A stretch of 64,000 nt of DNA, taken from contig JBCCQH010000004.1 of the NCBI GenBank assembly GCA_039024435.1, positions 62,001 through 126,000 of the forward strand, given 5' to 3'. The translations under genes were made by a program, and so were the position numbers. The stretch comes from JBCCQH01 sp039024435. GTDB lineage: Bacteria > Bacteroidota > Bacteroidia > J057 > JADKCL01. The notes below the pieces were generated by a model, which was given only the letters and a program-made list of their open reading frames with translations, made no database searches and was not told where the DNA came from. Below are positions 1-8,090 of the stretch, piece after piece (position 1 is the first letter of the stretch; the number at the start of each line of letters is the position of its first letter).

Positions 1-500
1 AACGGTGCAAGATTTTCGTTAAGATTGGGGTTTCGTTTGCTGAATGGTAAATTGCCGGGGATGGACGGAAAATCCCATTTTGGCTTACCAGGATAAAGGC
101 TTCTTTTGGGGAATTTTGACTTTGTTTTAGCGGGAGGTGGGCGACAAGTGCGCACCGGAAATTGTGGTGCGGAAAAATCCGCAGACCGCCCTGGGGTCAG
201 GTGGCGTCCGCGCCCTTTGCTCTACCGTGGTGTCCGGTAGCGGCCCGCCTATTAGAGGCGGTTTAAATTTGATTTGTGAAATTTGTTATCGCAGATTTTT
301 TGTCAATCAAAGCTCATTTTGGAGTGCGCAGCCCAATCTGCGGTGCGGCGCGTAACTTTTCAGGAAATAGTCAGCGCAGATAATTTGGGAAGCGGCGATT
401 GTTCAGCAGCAAAACCGAAGATTTGTTGGCAAATGGCTAAGTTTTGTAAACAAATAATGGGAAACTTTATTTATATTATACCAGGAATTTAGAAATCAAC
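1..500. other. Gene-free leader region at the window edge
   Basis: I see no convincing coding frame here; the short open frames have no recognisable composition or motifs. It contains a perfect short inverted repeat (TGCGGA, four A, TCCGCA) at 168-183. The last 80 bases are AT-rich and probably hold the promoter of the gene starting at 501, but I cannot place a clear -33/-7 pair. Confidence 0.5.
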
Positions 501-1067
501 ATGACTACCTCGAAGCGCTTTTTTTACCTGAAAACGTCTGTCTTGCTTGTTTGCCTCGGTTTGGGATCGTTTTTGTTTGGTCAAACATCAACGAGCTTTA
601 AAGTCACTGGTCCCTGCGTCAACTGTGGGGCGGCTTACTTGGAAAATGCGGTCCTCAAGATTACGGGTGTGAAATCGGCCCACTACGATGCGGACAATTT
701 CATGCTCTCCTTACAATACGATGCGGCTTCCGCTTCGGAAATCGACATCCAACTTGAACTTTCGGGTCAGGGATTTGATGCGGGCGATTTTGCCCACGAC
801 GACAACGCCCAGCTTCCCGCATGTGCCCGTTTGGGGAGCACGCGAGGCGATCTTGAAGCCCTCGGTATGAACGACGTGGAGCGGGATGATGCCGCCAATT
901 GGGAAAATCCTCAGAATCTTGCCGAATTGGAGGTGCTGGGACAGCGCGGCGACGACGACGCTGACATTGGTGACGAAGTGCTGTTCGAGGAAGAATCGGA
1001 AAATGAAGAGGAACTGATCAACTGGGAGCCGGTCAACATCGAAGACGAAGAAGACGGCAATCTCTGA
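501..1067 (+). CDS. Secreted HMA-like (heavy-metal-associated) domain protein with acidic tail
   Basis: 188 residues. The N-terminus is a signal peptide (about 1-28, ending LFGQ). Residues about 32-98 resemble an HMA/CopZ-type ferredoxin fold carrying a CVNCG motif at 39-43, close to the CxxC metal-binding loop of that family, followed by the usual pattern of a helix, a V(K)SA strand and a second helix. Residues about 120-188 are strongly acidic (runs of Asp and Glu) and low in complexity. Family knowledge: HMA domains bind soft metals such as Cu(I) or mediate peptide contacts; an exported copy is less common than a cytosolic one. It stands alone, with a hairpin terminator right after it. The metal-binding role is an inference from one CxxC motif. 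Confidence 0.6.
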   Translation: MTTSKRFFYLKTSVLLVCLGLGSFLFGQTSTSFKVTGPCVNCGAAYLENAVLKITGVKSAHYDADNFMLSLQYDAASASEIDIQLELSGQGFDAGDFAHDDNAQLPACARLGSTRGDLEALGMNDVERDDAANWENPQNLAELEVLGQRGDDDADIGDEVLFEEESENEEELINWEPVNIEDEEDGNL

Positions 1068-1096
1068 TCGCACGATACGCGCGCCTTGGCGCAAAT

Positions 1097-1131
1097 AAAA
1101 ACGCTATTCTCAACGGAGAATAGCGTTTTTT
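1097..1131. terminator. Bidirectional intrinsic terminator
   Basis: Perfect 11-bp stem ACGCTATTCTC / GAGAATAGCGT with an AACG loop (1101-1126), flanked by AAAA on the left and TTTTT on the right. It lies between the convergent HMA-like gene and ispD and can serve both. Confidence 0.88.
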
Positions 1132-1150
1132 AATTCTGAAGGCCGGGTGA

Positions 1151-1861
1151 TTAGCGCTTTTGGTCGAAGAGGCGCTCGGCCATCAGCAAATCTTCCGGTG
1201 TGGTAATTTTGATGTTGTCGTAGCTACCGTGGTAGAGGTGAATGCTCAGTCCTTGGTCTTCCGCCAGGCTGGCATCGTCGGTGTAAGGCCCGGAGCCGCG
1301 CTGGGCGTAACACTCTGCAATTGCGGTCAATTGGAAGATCTGGGGCGTCTGCACGTGAAAGAATTTGCTGCGGTCAATGGCGGTTGAAGAGCCTGAGTCG
1401 GTGAGCATCCGGAGGGAAGATTTTACCGGCACTCCCGCCACCGCGTTGCCTTTTTCCACCGCGATGTCGAATCCGTCCGCCAGCATGCGCCGGTCGACAA
1501 AGGGCCGCACCCCGTCGTGGATCGCGACCAGGGCGGGAGAGGAGCCGTTCAATTCCTGGAGTTGCCGCAAGCCATTGGCGACCGAAGCGGTTCGGTCACT
1601 GCCTCCGGCGCAGGCGCTGAGGCGTGGGTGGATCTCGGTGGGAAAGTTAATGCTGAGAAAGTCCGGCCACTCGTCCAGAAGCGAAGCGTGGAGAACGGTA
1701 CAGATTTTTACCTCGGGGGCGAAGTCCAGGAATACCTGTAATGTATGCGCCAAAATGGGCCTTCCGCGGAGTGGCAGCATTTGTTTGGGTATGCTTGCCC
1801 CTAGTCGCTTGCCGGTTCCCCCGGCCACAACCAAGCCCAATAAGTTGTAATCGTAGGTCAT
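1151..1861 (-). CDS. ispD: 2-C-methyl-D-erythritol 4-phosphate cytidylyltransferase
   Basis: 236 residues, normal length for IspD. It transfers CMP from CTP to MEP in the non-mevalonate isoprenoid pathway (cytosol). Visible motifs: the glycine-rich nucleotide loop VVAGGTGKRLG at 11-21 followed by the conserved IPKQ Lys at 26, the HDGVRPF segment, and YTDDASLAE in the substrate region. It starts with ATG eight bases after the queA stop, so the two genes are probably one transcript led by the queA promoter. The MEP pathway is usual in Bacteroidota. Confidence 0.93.
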   Translation of the reverse strand: MTYDYNLLGLVVAGGTGKRLGASIPKQMLPLRGRPILAHTLQVFLDFAPEVKICTVLHASLLDEWPDFLSINFPTEIHPRLSACAGGSDRTASVANGLRQLQELNGSSPALVAIHDGVRPFVDRRMLADGFDIAVEKGNAVAGVPVKSSLRMLTDSGSSTAIDRSKFFHVQTPQIFQLTAIAECYAQRGSGPYTDDASLAEDQGLSIHLYHGSYDNIKITTPEDLLMAERLFDQKR

Positions 1862-1869
1862 AGACGCAA

Positions 1870-2916
1870 TCAGAGGATCAGCATCGCATCGCCGTAGCTG
1901 AACATGCGGTACTTTTCCTTTACGGCTTGCTCGTAGGCCTCCAGCATGAAGTCATACCCCATGAATGCGGCTACCATCATCAAAAGCGTCGACTTGGGAC
2001 GGTGGAAGTTGGTGAGCATGCAGTTGGCGATGTTGAAGACGTAGGGCGGATAGATAAAGCGGTCGGTCCAGCCCGACTGCGGCTTGAGCGTGCGGCTCGC
2101 GGAAACGGCCGATTCCAAGGCCCGCATACTGGTCGTTCCCACGGCGAGCACCCGGTTTTTGTCGGTTTTGGCCCCGTTGACCCAATCGCAGGTCTCTTGG
2201 GTGATTTCGTAATATTCCGAGTCCATTCGGTGCTTGCTCAGGTCTTCTACCTCGACCGGCTGAAAAGTGCCGAGCCCCGTATGCAACGTCAGGTGGACTT
2301 GCTCCACTCCGTTCAACTCAAAGCGCTTCAGCAGCTCCCGGGTGAAGTGCAGACCGGCGGTGGGAGCGGCCACCGCGCCCACGCGCTTGGCGTAAATGGT
2401 CTGGTAGTCTTGTCGATCCTGATCGGTGACTTCCCGTTTGATGTAGGGCGGAATGGGCGTCTTGCCCAGGGTGTCGATCAGTTTGTGGAGGGCGTCGTCA
2501 TCGCCATCGAACAAGAAGCGAATCGTCCGTCCGCGCGAAGTGGTGTTATCCACGACTTCGGCGACGAGTTCATTGTTACCAAAGAACAGTTTGTTCCCCA
2601 CGCGGATCTTGCGTGCGGGATCGACCAGGACATCCCACAATTTGGCCTTCTTATTGAGTTCACGCAGCAAAAAGACTTCGATGGCAGCGCCGGTCTTTTC
2701 CTTGTTGCCCAGAAGGCGGGCGGGAAAGACCTTGGTGTCGTTGAGGACTACAACATCACCTTCACCGAAATATTCCAAAACGTCGGTAAACACCCGGTGC
2801 TCAATCTTGCGTTCCTTGCGGTGGCAAACCATGAGGCGGCAGCTATCGCGGGGATCGGCAGGGTGCTCAGCAACAAGTTCTTCGGGAATCTCGATGTTGA
2901 ATTCAGACAGCTTCAT
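1870..2916 (-). CDS. queA: S-adenosylmethionine:tRNA ribosyltransferase-isomerase
   Basis: 348 residues from the chosen start. It makes epoxyqueuosine in tRNA by moving the ribosyl part of SAM onto preQ1 at position 34. The family signatures are present: the N-terminal MKLSEFNIEIPEELVAEHP segment, the DSCRLMV and VVLNDTKVFPARL segments, the AAPTAGLHFT motif, and the TNFHRPKSTLLMMV C-terminal block. The open frame continues nine codons upstream to 2943, but homologues begin at MKLSEF, and the promoter -7 element at 2941-2948 would overlap the longer form, so 2916 is preferred. It heads the queA-ispD unit. Confidence 0.93.
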   Translation of the reverse strand: MKLSEFNIEIPEELVAEHPADPRDSCRLMVCHRKERKIEHRVFTDVLEYFGEGDVVVLNDTKVFPARLLGNKEKTGAAIEVFLLRELNKKAKLWDVLVDPARKIRVGNKLFFGNNELVAEVVDNTTSRGRTIRFLFDGDDDALHKLIDTLGKTPIPPYIKREVTDQDRQDYQTIYAKRVGAVAAPTAGLHFTRELLKRFELNGVEQVHLTLHTGLGTFQPVEVEDLSKHRMDSEYYEITQETCDWVNGAKTDKNRVLAVGTTSMRALESAVSASRTLKPQSGWTDRFIYPPYVFNIANCMLTNFHRPKSTLLMMVAAFMGYDFMLEAYEQAVKEKYRMFSYGDAMLIL

Positions 2917-2940
2917 GTTCTTGGTTTTTGTCGGAAAAGG

Positions 2941-2971
2941 CAAAGATATACGCAGATGCCCGGATCCGCAA
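2941..2971 (-). promoter_or_regulatory. Bacteroidota-type promoter of queA-ispD
   Basis: On the minus strand the sequence reads TTG (2971-2969), exactly 20 bases, then TATCTTTG (2948-2941), a full match to the -33/-7 consensus of the Bacteroidota primary sigma factor. The -7 box ends 24 bases before the queA ATG. Confidence 0.65.
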
Positions 2972-3111
2972 GGAAAAGCCGGGGATCAAATCATTTTTTA
3001 TCGGTGCGCTGCGCGCTGATTTTGCTTCATCTCGATGCAATTACCCGCGCAGATTCCCTCATTCAATTTTAAACCTCCGTCGGTTCCTCGATAAATGCGT
3101 AACTTTCGCTT

Positions 3112-4371
3112 ATGCGGCGGCTCAATTTGCTATGGGAAGGGATTCGGATCGGGATCAGTTCTTTGCTGGCCCACCGCTTGCGGACGCTGTTGACCACCCT
3201 CAGCGTGGCGATTGGCATATTTGCCATCACCATCATTTTCACCCTCGTCAATTCCCTCAATTACACGATCAACCGCAACCTCTCGGAGCTGGGCAATACG
3301 ACTTTGTTTGTGCTGCACGTACCCTGGACCAACGAGGCGATGAATTGGCAGAAATATTACAAGCGCCCCAAGGTCAGCTACCGCGAGTTTCTCCGCCTCA
3401 AGAAAAACCTTGACCATGTAGATGGGGTCGCCTACGATGTGGACCTGCGGCGGCAATCCCTGAAGTACGGGAAAGGTTCGATCAGCGGGGTGAGTACGCA
3501 CGCCGTTACCAGCGATTTTATGTTTTTGAGCAGCTTCGAATTTGGGGCGGGACGGCCATTCACCGAAATCGAGGTCGACGCCGGACGCCCGGTCTGTGTT
3601 ATTGGCTCGAATGTGGAAAAAGAACTGTTCGGGGAGGGCATCAATGCGATCGGCAAATTCCTGCGGGTCCGAGGAAAAAAGCTGAAGGTAGTCGGAGTGA
3701 TCGACCAATCGGGGGCAGGTGTATTCGGCAGTGGGCCGGACGATCAGATATTTCTGCCCTACGCAACCGCTTCGCGCATCTTTCGGATGAACAGTCTCAG
3801 TATCGAACGCTTCATCCGGGTACAGGTCAGTTCGCAGAAGTGGATGGCGCAGGTGGAGAGCGACATTGTGGGGCTGATGCGCGCCGAGCGCGGCTTGCGC
3901 CCCAAAGTGGAGAATGATTTTGAGATCAATCGGCCGGAAATGCTCATGAACTTGTTCAGCGATGCGACCGGCTATCTGCAGATCGGCGGAATTGTGATCA
4001 GCCTGTTTTCAATCATTGTGGGGGGATTTGGGATCGGGAACATCATGTTTTCGACGGTAAAGGAGCGGACCTTCGAAATCGGGCTGCAAAAGGCGCTGGG
4101 GGCGCCGAAAGGTTTCATTCTGTTTCAGTTTTTGATGGAGTCGGTCCTGCTGTGCTTGGTCGGAGGGATCATCGGGTTGGGACTTAATTTTGGACTGACC
4201 GCGCTCATGCAGGCGGTGATCAACCGGATGGAAATCGACTTTGTCATGGTGGTCTCCACCGAAAGCATCTTGACTGGCCTGGTCTTGTCGATCATGATCG
4301 GCCTGACTTCCGGCTACATTCCGAGTTCGATTGCGGCCCGGATGGAGCCGATTGAGTCGATGCGGCGTTGA
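3112..4371 (+). CDS. MacB/FtsX-type ABC transporter permease
   Basis: 419 residues with the architecture of the MacB permease family: an N-terminal cytoplasmic stretch and first membrane helix (about 18-45, LTTLSVAIGIFAITIIF), a large periplasmic MacB_PCD-like domain (about 46-270), then the FtsX core with three helices (about 285-400) ending in the typical SSIAARMEPIESMRR. Family knowledge: such permeases work with a separate LolD/MacB-type ATPase in macrolide, lipoprotein or peptide export. No ATPase gene lies next to it here, so its partner must be elsewhere. The start at 3112 fits the usual MacB N-terminus. It converges with the gene ending at 4399. Confidence 0.85.
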   Translation: MRRLNLLWEGIRIGISSLLAHRLRTLLTTLSVAIGIFAITIIFTLVNSLNYTINRNLSELGNTTLFVLHVPWTNEAMNWQKYYKRPKVSYREFLRLKKNLDHVDGVAYDVDLRRQSLKYGKGSISGVSTHAVTSDFMFLSSFEFGAGRPFTEIEVDAGRPVCVIGSNVEKELFGEGINAIGKFLRVRGKKLKVVGVIDQSGAGVFGSGPDDQIFLPYATASRIFRMNSLSIERFIRVQVSSQKWMAQVESDIVGLMRAERGLRPKVENDFEINRPEMLMNLFSDATGYLQIGGIVISLFSIIVGGFGIGNIMFSTVKERTFEIGLQKALGAPKGFILFQFLMESVLLCLVGGIIGLGLNFGLTALMQAVINRMEIDFVMVVSTESILTGLVLSIMIGLTSGYIPSSIAARMEPIESMRR

Positions 4372-4398
4372 CCCCCCCGGAGCTGTAATCAAGTAGCT

Positions 4399-4947
4399 TT
4401 ACTGACCTTTGCGCAATTTCTTCAGGAGCTTTCCCGCGCGGTTTTTGAACCCGGCACTGCCATCTTCATAGTGCGATTCGAGAATGCTCACCAATTCGGG
4501 CCGGACATCGGGTTCCAGTTGAGCGATGTTAAACGCGATCTGCATGCAATGCACGCGGATTGCCACCGTTTCTTCCGGTCGGTTCAGCCATTCCAGTACG
4601 AGGTCGAGCAGGAAGCCCAGGTTGTTCTCGGGATACCGCGGGCACATCGCGAGCATGCGCACCGCGGATCGCCTCTCCCAATCGGTCTCCATCTGCTCCA
4701 GGTGGCCAATCACCCGGGACAAATAAGGCTCCATGCGCTGGCCGGCGAGATCGGTCGCTTTTTCCAGCACCCAGCCCGCCCGCTTCGAAACCTGATCGAA
4801 ATTGCCGAGGTACAGACGAAAGACTTCCTCCAACCTTTCCGGTTCCTGCAGGGCCCAGTCGGCGACGGTATCCCGAAATTCCTTGTGGCACTTTTCTTCC
4901 AGCAATTCGGCGAGTTGGGGAATCGACAGGGCAGGCGCTTTTTCCAT
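4399..4947 (-). CDS. HEAT-like helical repeat protein, function unknown
   Basis: 182 residues from the ATG at 4947 (MEKAPALSI); the frame stays open upstream to 5064, but that part is translated low-quality sequence covering an inverted repeat. No signal peptide or membrane helix. The whole chain is predicted helical with a pattern of paired helices of about 35-40 residues (for example WERRSAVRMLAMCPR, and ETVAIRVHCMQIAFN) resembling HEAT/DNA-alkylation-repair-like adaptors. Ends in a basic tail (KLLKKLRKGQ). I cannot assign a role. Confidence 0.6.
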   Translation of the reverse strand: MEKAPALSIPQLAELLEEKCHKEFRDTVADWALQEPERLEEVFRLYLGNFDQVSKRAGWVLEKATDLAGQRMEPYLSRVIGHLEQMETDWERRSAVRMLAMCPRYPENNLGFLLDLVLEWLNRPEETVAIRVHCMQIAFNIAQLEPDVRPELVSILESHYEDGSAGFKNRAGKLLKKLRKGQ

Positions 4948-4992
4948 CCGGATAATATATTGATCGCCGCTCAGGAAACCAATTGGTGAGGA

Positions 4993-5026
4993 GAGGGTTA
5001 AACGGAAAGAAAAGATTTTAACCCTC
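4993..5026. repeat. Inverted repeat between divergent genes
   Basis: Arms GAGGGTTAAA (4993-5002) and TTTAACCCTC (5017-5026) are exact reverse complements separated by 14 bases. It sits between the divergent genes starting at 4947 and 5048, so an operator or mRNA hairpin are both possible. Confidence 0.5.
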
Positions 5027-5047
5027 CACCCAATCACACGCACGCTC

Positions 5048-5371
5048 ATGAGCCTTCTTTCCATCCCCGGTGAACTGAAAATTCAAAAAACGGAAAAGCG
5101 CTTCGAAACCATTATTGAAGACCATGCGGCGTTCATTGACTACCTGGAGCGGGGCGAGGATCCGATCAAGATGTATCTGACCCACACCGAAGTCGCGCCG
5201 GAACTGGGGGGACGCGGTCTTGCGGCAAAGCTTGTGTTGCAGGTATTGACCTGGATCAAGGATCAAGGCTATATCCTGTACCCATATTGTCCCTACATCG
5301 CCAAGTACATCCGCCGCCATCCAGAATGGAAGGCCATCGTCGCCAAGAATTTCCCCCTGGAAAAGTATTGA
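5048..5371 (+). CDS. Short GNAT-family N-acetyltransferase (YjdJ type)
   Basis: 107 residues, the length of the minimal single-domain GNAT group (pfam GNAT_acetyltr_2/YjdJ-like). The acetyl-CoA loop motif is visible as EVAPELGGRGLAAKLV (about 50-65), followed by the strand-helix YPYCPYIAKYIRRHPEW typical of these proteins. Family knowledge: substrate is unknown for most members. Divergent from the HEAT-like gene and convergent with the small lipoprotein gene. Confidence 0.85.
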   Translation: MSLLSIPGELKIQKTEKRFETIIEDHAAFIDYLERGEDPIKMYLTHTEVAPELGGRGLAAKLVLQVLTWIKDQGYILYPYCPYIAKYIRRHPEWKAIVAKNFPLEKY

Positions 5372-5386
5372 TTGATCACTTGACTA

Positions 5387-5710
5387 TTAACCAAAGAGCA
5401 GGATGGCCAGCAGCAAATTGATGCCGATCCCGATGATCGCGGTCAGGACCCATTGTCCCAGATTGCGCATGCTCTGGCGGTGACGTTGGTAGCGCGCCTT
5501 TTCCCGGGCGGGTGAGCGGGGATCATCGACGGCTTGCGCGTCTTCATTCGCAGAGCCATCGGTGTAATCCGACTCATTTTCGTAAGTCTGATCCGATTGC
5601 TGGACGGTCCGCCAGGAGCGGGCCTTGGAAGAATTGCCGCAACCGCTTCCCAAGACCGCAACCAGGCCGAGGAGCAGGAGCCAGGGGGCGATATTGCATA
5701 CTCGAATCAT
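5387..5710 (-). CDS. Small putative lipoprotein with C-terminal membrane helix
   Basis: 107 residues from the ATG at 5710 (MIRVCNIAPW); the frame also offers a TTG at 5719. The N-terminus is a lipoprotein signal with lipobox VLGSGC (Cys about residue 24). The middle is polar (Ser, Asp, Arg rich), and residues about 87-107 form one hydrophobic helix (VLTAIIGIGINLLLAILLFG) at the very C-terminus. A lipid anchor plus a terminal helix is an unusual combination. I do not recognise the family. Confidence 0.55.
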   Translation of the reverse strand: MIRVCNIAPWLLLLGLVAVLGSGCGNSSKARSWRTVQQSDQTYENESDYTDGSANEDAQAVDDPRSPAREKARYQRHRQSMRNLGQWVLTAIIGIGINLLLAILLFG

Positions 5711-5968
5711 GCACGGCAATGATAATGAATTTCGCGGTAGACCGAGCGGATAAGTGGGGGCAGATCGGCAGAAGTAACGGTTCGACTTAATCCGCCTAAG
5801 GTGCTGAACAATAGTACATTAATCCGAGGCAATAATAATCTTTCAAAAAAAGTCTCTATGGACCAAACAAAATTGCTTCAAATTTCGTACTTTTTAAAGG
5901 CAATAGTAGTAAATTTTTTTCTCATACTCAGACTTGTCCCCCGACCATGGGACCTAAGAAAAAGCCAC
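5711..5968. other. Non-coding gap with an imperfect inverted repeat
   Basis: AT-rich stretch without a supported gene. The arms GCGGATAAG (5746-5754) and CTTAATCCGC (5786-5795) pair with one bulged base and could fold, just upstream of the small lipoprotein gene. Confidence 0.4.
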
Positions 5969-6010
5969 AAGGCTACCCCCGCAAGAGATTGCGGGGTTTT
6001 TTTGTAGCCT
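5969..6010. terminator. Nested hairpin terminator downstream of the PorP operon
   Basis: A perfect stem CCCCGCAA / TTGCGGGG with a GAGA loop (5977-5996) is followed by seven T on the plus strand. Outside it, AGGCTAC (5970-5976) pairs with GTAGCCT (6004-6010), enclosing the T tract. On the minus strand AGCC-TTGT-GGCT followed by TTTTT gives a second, overlapping terminator in the correct direction for the operon that ends at 6046. Confidence 0.7.
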
Positions 6011-6045
6011 CGTGGGAGTATTGAGAATTGGTCAATCTTTGCCGC

Positions 6046-8088
6046 TTATTCCCAAGGATCATAGGCCGCGCGGCTCTTCTTAGGTTTCTTGTCCTTTTTG
6101 GAGGCTTTTTTCTCCTTTTTCGTTGGTTTCTTGACCGCTTGTTGCCGCCCGTCAATTTCTTCCCGCGGAATCCAGCTATCATCTTGGGTTTCCGGGTCAT
6201 CCAGGAAGTTCTCTCGCTTGCGTCCGTCGTAGCCATGCCGCAGGAAGTACAGGTCGAAATGGTGGGCTTGATCGGCTTTTTGGTACTGATTGCCGGTATT
6301 GATGCGGAGTTTGGAGATGAATACCCGCCGGTGCTCGTGCACAAAATAGTCCTGCAATGGGTTGAGCGGGCTGCGCGCCGATTCCTCCCAAGCGACCTCA
6401 ATCGGAGTCCCGTTGTAGTACTTGCGCAGTTCGTATTCGAGCTTCTTGCGCATGGCGTACAGCTTGAGGCAGGCCAATTCGAGTTCGGTCATCACTTCAC
6501 CGGTTGCGTGGGGATGAATCACAATCGTGGTGTCCAGTTCATCCAGCGTCACCAATACGAGCACCGAATCTGCACGCCGGCCATTTTGGTGGAGGAGATC
6601 CCCTCGGTAGCGCTTTTCCCGCGAGATGCCCAAGTTCATCCCGACATCGTCGGTCCGCAGGTTTGTGGTGATTTCAATGCCAATGAAATACTTCAAGCTG
6701 TCCAGTTCCTTGGTTTCCTTGTAGAGAGTTGTGTCTGGATGCAACGCGTGGTTGATGACGTCGGTGGTGAGCTTTTCCAGGAAATTGTCCACACCCGGCC
6801 ATTCTGCCCCGATGCTTTTCAGAAGGGAATCACGGAAGAATCGTGGACTCTCGCCCAGATAGTCCAGGTAGGGATCGGGGAAGGAGTACTGCAGCACAAT
6901 CTTGTCTTCGTAGCTCAAGGTGTCCGTCTCGGCGCGCAATCCTTTGGGGCAGAGGTGCGCCATGTAGAGGTCCATGTGCTTGTCCATCTGTCCATTGGTC
7001 TTCCAAAACGAGCCAAAGTCCAGTACGGTATCGATGACCGTAATCTGGTTTTTGCGACTCGGCAGCATGAGGAAAAGCCCCGCTTCCACCTGTGACCCAA
7101 AACTATTGTTCATCCCGATTTGGTGGGTAAAGCCCAGATTGAAGCCCCAAGCGGTATGGCTAGAATTGGTAAGGGTGTCGATTCGGGCCTCACCGAACTG
7201 CATCCCGAATCCCAGGCGCACCGACTCTGCATTGAGGCGATAGCCGCCGGACAACCAAAATCTTTGCTGGCGAAAATCGGCGCGCATCCCGACGTCGACC
7301 ACCGGCTGGACTGAGTCGTTTCCACTCGGGTAAAGGGAAAACGGTTGGTAATAGAATCCCCGGGGACCAATCAGGATGTTTTCCCCCGCGCCAAACTGGA
7401 TTCCGCCGGCTGCGATCAGCGAGGGCACCAACGGGGCGTCTCCTTCGAGAAAAGGATTGTTATCGGTGGTAGCCGGATTCGGAAGCTGAAGGCTCCCGTT
7501 TCCGAGGACCGCCGGCGCAAATTCACCGACCATGAGGTGCCCGTCTACCCGAACCGCCGGGACTTGGTACAAAAACTCAAGTCCGGCGGAAAGGTCGGGG
7601 TAGACAAAGCGTGATTCCTGACTCAATACGGGATCGCCCGGCCGTCCGACGGGAACTTTGCCCTGGTAGGAGCCATTCAGGGAGACCAGCCCGATGGAAA
7701 TCCCGGTGGATACGCGCAAGGCGGGGGTTTCCAGCAAGCGCACGGCCATCCCGGGCCGGATCATAAGGCGGGTTTCGGTGTGCTCGGTATCAAAATAGCC
7801 GGTAAAGCCCCAGCCGAAGTTCCGCCGCTTGCCCGTGCGGGGGCTGACGTAATTCAGCCGTTGGGTGGAGATGCCCACGTCACCCAGGCCGGGAATGAGG
7901 TGGTTCTGGTGCATCAGGTCCAGGCGGTGGTAGTCGGTGGTCCCGTAGGTGGCGGGATTGAAGAGCCAGGGCGCGTAGGCCCGCTGGAGCGTAAGTGGCA
8001 CGACTTGCCCACGAAGGCCTTGGTGCGTCCCCGTGAGCAGGACCAGCAGAACGATAAAAGGAAGGTAAATGTAGCAATGGGTGCGCAT
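6046..8088 (-). CDS. PorP/SprF family T9SS outer-membrane protein with long C-terminal extension
   Basis: 680 residues from the ATG at 8088 (MRTHCYIYLP), two bases after the stop of the upstream type B sorting-domain gene. Signal peptide about 1-28. Residues about 30-330 are a PorP/SprF beta-barrel: LNPATYG near the start, LMHQNHLIPG, and alternating strands such as FGWGFTGYFD and VYPDLSAGLEFLYQVP. Usual family length is about 300-350 residues. The remaining 340 residues are soluble-looking and charged and end in a Lys-rich tail (KKEKKASKKDKKPKK); I do not recognise them. Family knowledge: in Flavobacterium johnsoniae SprF is encoded next to SprB and is needed for secretion of that type B CTD adhesin. 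The gene order here is the same, so a dedicated partner role is likely. Confidence 0.82.
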   Translation of the reverse strand: MRTHCYIYLPFIVLLVLLTGTHQGLRGQVVPLTLQRAYAPWLFNPATYGTTDYHRLDLMHQNHLIPGLGDVGISTQRLNYVSPRTGKRRNFGWGFTGYFDTEHTETRLMIRPGMAVRLLETPALRVSTGISIGLVSLNGSYQGKVPVGRPGDPVLSQESRFVYPDLSAGLEFLYQVPAVRVDGHLMVGEFAPAVLGNGSLQLPNPATTDNNPFLEGDAPLVPSLIAAGGIQFGAGENILIGPRGFYYQPFSLYPSGNDSVQPVVDVGMRADFRQQRFWLSGGYRLNAESVRLGFGMQFGEARIDTLTNSSHTAWGFNLGFTHQIGMNNSFGSQVEAGLFLMLPSRKNQITVIDTVLDFGSFWKTNGQMDKHMDLYMAHLCPKGLRAETDTLSYEDKIVLQYSFPDPYLDYLGESPRFFRDSLLKSIGAEWPGVDNFLEKLTTDVINHALHPDTTLYKETKELDSLKYFIGIEITTNLRTDDVGMNLGISREKRYRGDLLHQNGRRADSVLVLVTLDELDTTIVIHPHATGEVMTELELACLKLYAMRKKLEYELRKYYNGTPIEVAWEESARSPLNPLQDYFVHEHRRVFISKLRINTGNQYQKADQAHHFDLYFLRHGYDGRKRENFLDDPETQDDSWIPREEIDGRQQAVKKPTKKEKKASKKDKKPKKSRAAYDPWE

Positions 8089-8090
8089 GA

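Noticed and set aside
137..492. Two short plus-strand frames near the left edge
   Set aside because: No motif, signal peptide or codon pattern, and they overlap each other.
1927..3072. Long open frame opposite queA
   Set aside because: It mirrors the GC-rich codon pattern of queA and has no domain; shadow frame.
5740..5800. GCGGAT...ATCCGC with a GGTTCGA-like segment as a possible tRNA
   Set aside because: Too short for a cloverleaf and lacks D and anticodon arms; recorded only as an inverted repeat.
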